Shown: positions 61,591 through 64,000 of the stretch, piece by piece
Layout: each line of letters starts with the position of its first letter
Numbering within the stretch: the stretch's first letter is position 1
Source: Takakia lepidozioides
Lineage: Eukaryota; Streptophyta; Takakiopsida; Takakiales; Takakiaceae
Length of the DNA stretch: 64,000 nt
NCBI GenBank assembly: GCA_030704615.1
Contig: CM060732.1
Location: 45,365,053-45,429,052, forward strand
Direction of reading: 5' to 3'
The notes under the pieces: model-generated
What the model saw: only the letters and a program-made list of their open reading frames with translations
What the model was told of the DNA's origin: nothing
The model's database searches: none
Program-made: the position numbers and the translations under genes

Positions 61591-64000
61591 CTATCCCTTC
61601 CGCAGCTCCATAAGTTTTAGTAACTTTAGACTCCAAAGTGCTGTCTGGCCAACCACCTGCCCCAACTCGGTCTGTTTCCTAACACCATTCACATATGGTA
61701 GAGGGGTGTTACTGACACATGCCTCTTTGATGTACACACATGCATAATCAAGGGGCACAGCAGGGTACCCGTAACCCACCACAGCACCTTGAAGAGCAAC
61801 AATCAGCCCTACTCCACATTTCTTGCGTTTGGAGTTCACATCCAACAGCCGAACCACGTCACCCACCCTGAACTGTGATCCCAACTCCACACAAAAAAGA
61901 ACACGATGTGAAAACCCATGACATACACACGACTAGGACACTCAACATTTGCGAATTAAAGAGAGCCCCAAGGTTGGAAAAAATAAAACAAACAAGACAA
62001 GGGCCTGCACTTACTCCATTTGCAGTCTCCAGTGGTTGTGAGACCTCTTTTGGGGGGCTACTCGCCGGGTCGACACTCTTGCCCCTCATCTGTACCGGCT
62101 TGTCGACAATATCACCTTTGTTTGTCACAAGTTCCTGTGTCACAAACCAGAGAACAACCAGGAAAGCAATGAGCAAACAGGAATAGTGAATAGAAACAAA
62201 ATCCAAGTATGAATCAAACAAAAAAGCCAACATGAAAACCTGCAAAGAAAACCTAGCATTAATCAAGCAACCGAGGAGAAGCATCCAGGAAAGCAATGCA
62301 ATGAATGAACCCACAAAATTGTAGCCTCTGGAGCACTGTCAGAATGTTTGTACCTTCACAGTAGCAGTGTTGTATGGTTGTTGTCCAAAACAGGCTGAGA
62401 CTCCAAAAACTTGGGAATACTGGCAGTTTTTGATGCCTTCCACAAGAAAGGCCACAACACCTCTATTAGATACTCATCAGTTGGTGAATCTGGTTGCACT
62501 TTCCATGGCTCTGGAAAAATCCCACTGAAGGGAGGATTGTTTGCCGCCTTTCTTGGTGTGTCGTCAACAAGAACAGTGTCCTCATAAGTCCATTCTGGCC
62601 AGTCTGCCCACACTGTAGACAAGTTCTTGAAATATAATGGCTTTGAATCAAACCCCTTACGGCATGGGAGGACTGGATCCTCGTCACAGTGAAGGGCATC
62701 CCACTGGAAAACCAGGTTAGTGTGGGCTGCAAAAATATAGTCCACCATTGGGAGAAAGTTGCGAGCTTGGCAACAAGACCACACCGCCACCTCAAAGTGT
62801 TCAAAACACTTTTGCAAAAAGTCATAATAGCGTGGTCTCAAAACTACCATCTTCTTGCCACACATCTTCCCCACAAAACCTTTGGGAAGGGATGCAGACA
62901 GAATGAAAAGATTCACATAACAGACCATTTAAGTCCAGAATTAGTAAATGCTTCCTCGTTGGTCCAGGAAGTAAACTGTCATTTAGCTTCAACATGTGAG
63001 AAGGAGAAATTAAAGCAACCTGCTTGTTTGTTTTGTCCCTGTCTGCATCTCCCTCCCCATTTAAACTCCCACATACCTGCATACCAGAATCCGGTGTGCC
63101 CGGCGGCTCTGTCACCATTGCCCCCTGGACTGCTACTGCCTTTGTACGTGGCAAGGGCTGAATTTCCACGTGTACCTCACAGCTGGCCTTCCCTTATATC
63201 CTGCTGCTGCTTGGTCAAATTCAAAAGATCATCAGCGACAGGAAGACATAAGGGCTTAGAGTGAGCACCAGTTACCGTCTGAAATTGGGATTCCAAACAT
63301 TTTGATACTGTCACAGCAGACGTATCCATCGTAGATGTCACTGGTCCTGCGCCTGGTAGATTAATCCCCAATCTGGTCACAATGGCTTTCTGGTACTCAA
63401 TCATACTCTGCATCTGTAATTTTAATTCTGCCATGTCACGTCCTTGTGATTCCACCAGTTTGTCCAAGCCATCCATCCTGCCAACTACTGTAGAATATGC
63501 GAGACTTCCCCCCTGCCAATCCATGAAAACTTGCCCAAGTATGAATCAAACCAAAAAAACCTAGCATGAACAACCATTGGAAAGAAAACCCAGGCCAAAA
63601 GCCTTGAAAAAAACCCTAGCAACCTATGATGCAGCAACCACTCTAGCAAACGTGGAAAACACACTTACCCGCCTGTCACTCCCAGCTGACAACCGTGACA
63701 CTGAACCCTCTTGAATTTCATATAATGTAGGAGGGCACCCTGATAGTGTTTCCTACAAATCAATCCATGCCACAAACAAACCCATGCCACAAGTCAGTAA
63801 GCAATGTGAGGGCTGACTATATACACATAGCAATTCAATGAGGAACAAAATACAGAGTCGTGATGATGCCACTTACCAAGCGTGCTTCCACCATTGCCTT
63901 CCCACCACGGCCAGTCTTGGTAGGATTCTGAATTGCACCATTTGCCTTCTTCATGTTGCCCAACACTTTGTGGAACACCTCTGTCTGCCAGTAACTTACA
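61591..64000 (-). pseudogene. CACTA TNP1-like gene containing an FCP1-type (NIF/HAD) phosphatase domain
   Basis: Minus-strand exons; the 5' end is outside the window. The first exons (64000-63180) read VFHKVLGNMKKANGAIQNP ... GGKAMVEARL, ETLSGCPPTLYEIQEG and a coiled coil (DGLDKLVESQGRDMAELKLQMQ), like the region before the coiled coil in plant Transposase_24/TNP1 proteins. The FCP1 homology domain follows: HLLILDLNGLL (63010), then LRPRYYDFLQKCFEHFEVAVWSC, HTNLVFQWDALHC, EDTVLVDDTPRKAANNPPFSGIFP. These are the HAD motifs DLNG, VWS and DDTPRKA; the first motif has N for the usual D, as in a known plant subfamily. The last exon (61890-61591) reads GDVVRLLDVNSKRKKCGVGLIVALQGAVVG ... ELGQVVGQTALWSLKLLKL, in pattern like the TNP1 C-terminal domain. 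Frameshifts near 62910 and 63175 leave it probably nonfunctional. Confidence 0.65.

Larger units (their letters stand above)
54821..64000. mobile_element. CACTA (En/Spm-like) transposon, left part
   Basis: Begins CACTACAAGAGATGAGCG at 54821, exactly where gypsy A homology ends (TTGCTGCAGG). The 3 bp AGG before it is the candidate target duplication. ATGACTAC-type subterminal words are frequent to 55130. Two minus-strand genes follow: TNP2-like (57417-61103) and TNP1/FCP1-like (61591-64000). I found no inverted copy of the terminus before 64000, so the right end is outside the window. Confidence 0.87.

Overview
This window is eukaryotic nuclear DNA built almost entirely of nested transposable elements. 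Spliceosomal GT-AG introns, plant-type Ty3/gypsy elements, a CACTA element with a TNP2 transposase, MULE-style SWIM-finger transposases and a gypsy element carrying a cytosine-5 DNA methyltransferase all point to the green lineage. A repeat-rich streptophyte alga (charophyte, perhaps Chara-like) is my best guess; the sequence alone cannot prove the species. I found no convincing single-copy host gene and no rRNA or tRNA gene.

Layout. 1-1380: AT-rich, no gene. 1430-4974 (-): decayed L1-like LINE that stops inside its reverse transcriptase. About 5.7-22.0 kb (-): gypsy 'D' (gag zinc knuckles, protease, DNMT3-like C5 methyltransferase, RNase H remnant, integrase ending in a PHD finger). D is broken inside its protease by an 11.2-kb DNA transposon, 'element 1' (9806-21036), which has imperfect terminal inverted repeats and an 11-bp target duplication. 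22008-23783 plus 52265-54820 (-): gypsy 'A', inserted in the gag of D and itself split by 'element 2' (23784-52250). Element 2 is split in turn by a young gypsy 'B' (34709-48044, 996-bp LTRs with two differences seen, CTCAC target duplication). 54821-64000: left part of a CACTA transposon inserted in A, with a TNP2 gene and a TNP1-like gene that contains an FCP1-type phosphatase domain.

Elements 1 and 2 look like one undescribed family. Each has two genes transcribed away from a shared intergenic region: a SWIM-finger transposase-like gene (T1, T2) and a large intron-containing gene (M2, M1). The M product joins a ParB-like 'DGNHRLL' domain to a circularly permuted (class beta) amino-methyltransferase-like fold in which the DPPY motif has become DIPD. 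Each element also carries its own long palindromes, with 10-11 bp arms around a 2-bp core. In element 1 they lie in introns of M2. In element 2 they form an array of about 31 copies at about 53-bp spacing between the two divergent genes, recur in M1 introns, and form a second cluster after M1. A parS-like relationship between the ParB-like protein and these palindromes is a hypothesis worth testing. Most copies here are decayed (frameshifts, stops, tandem duplications, gypsy B), so function must be tested on intact relatives elsewhere in the genome.
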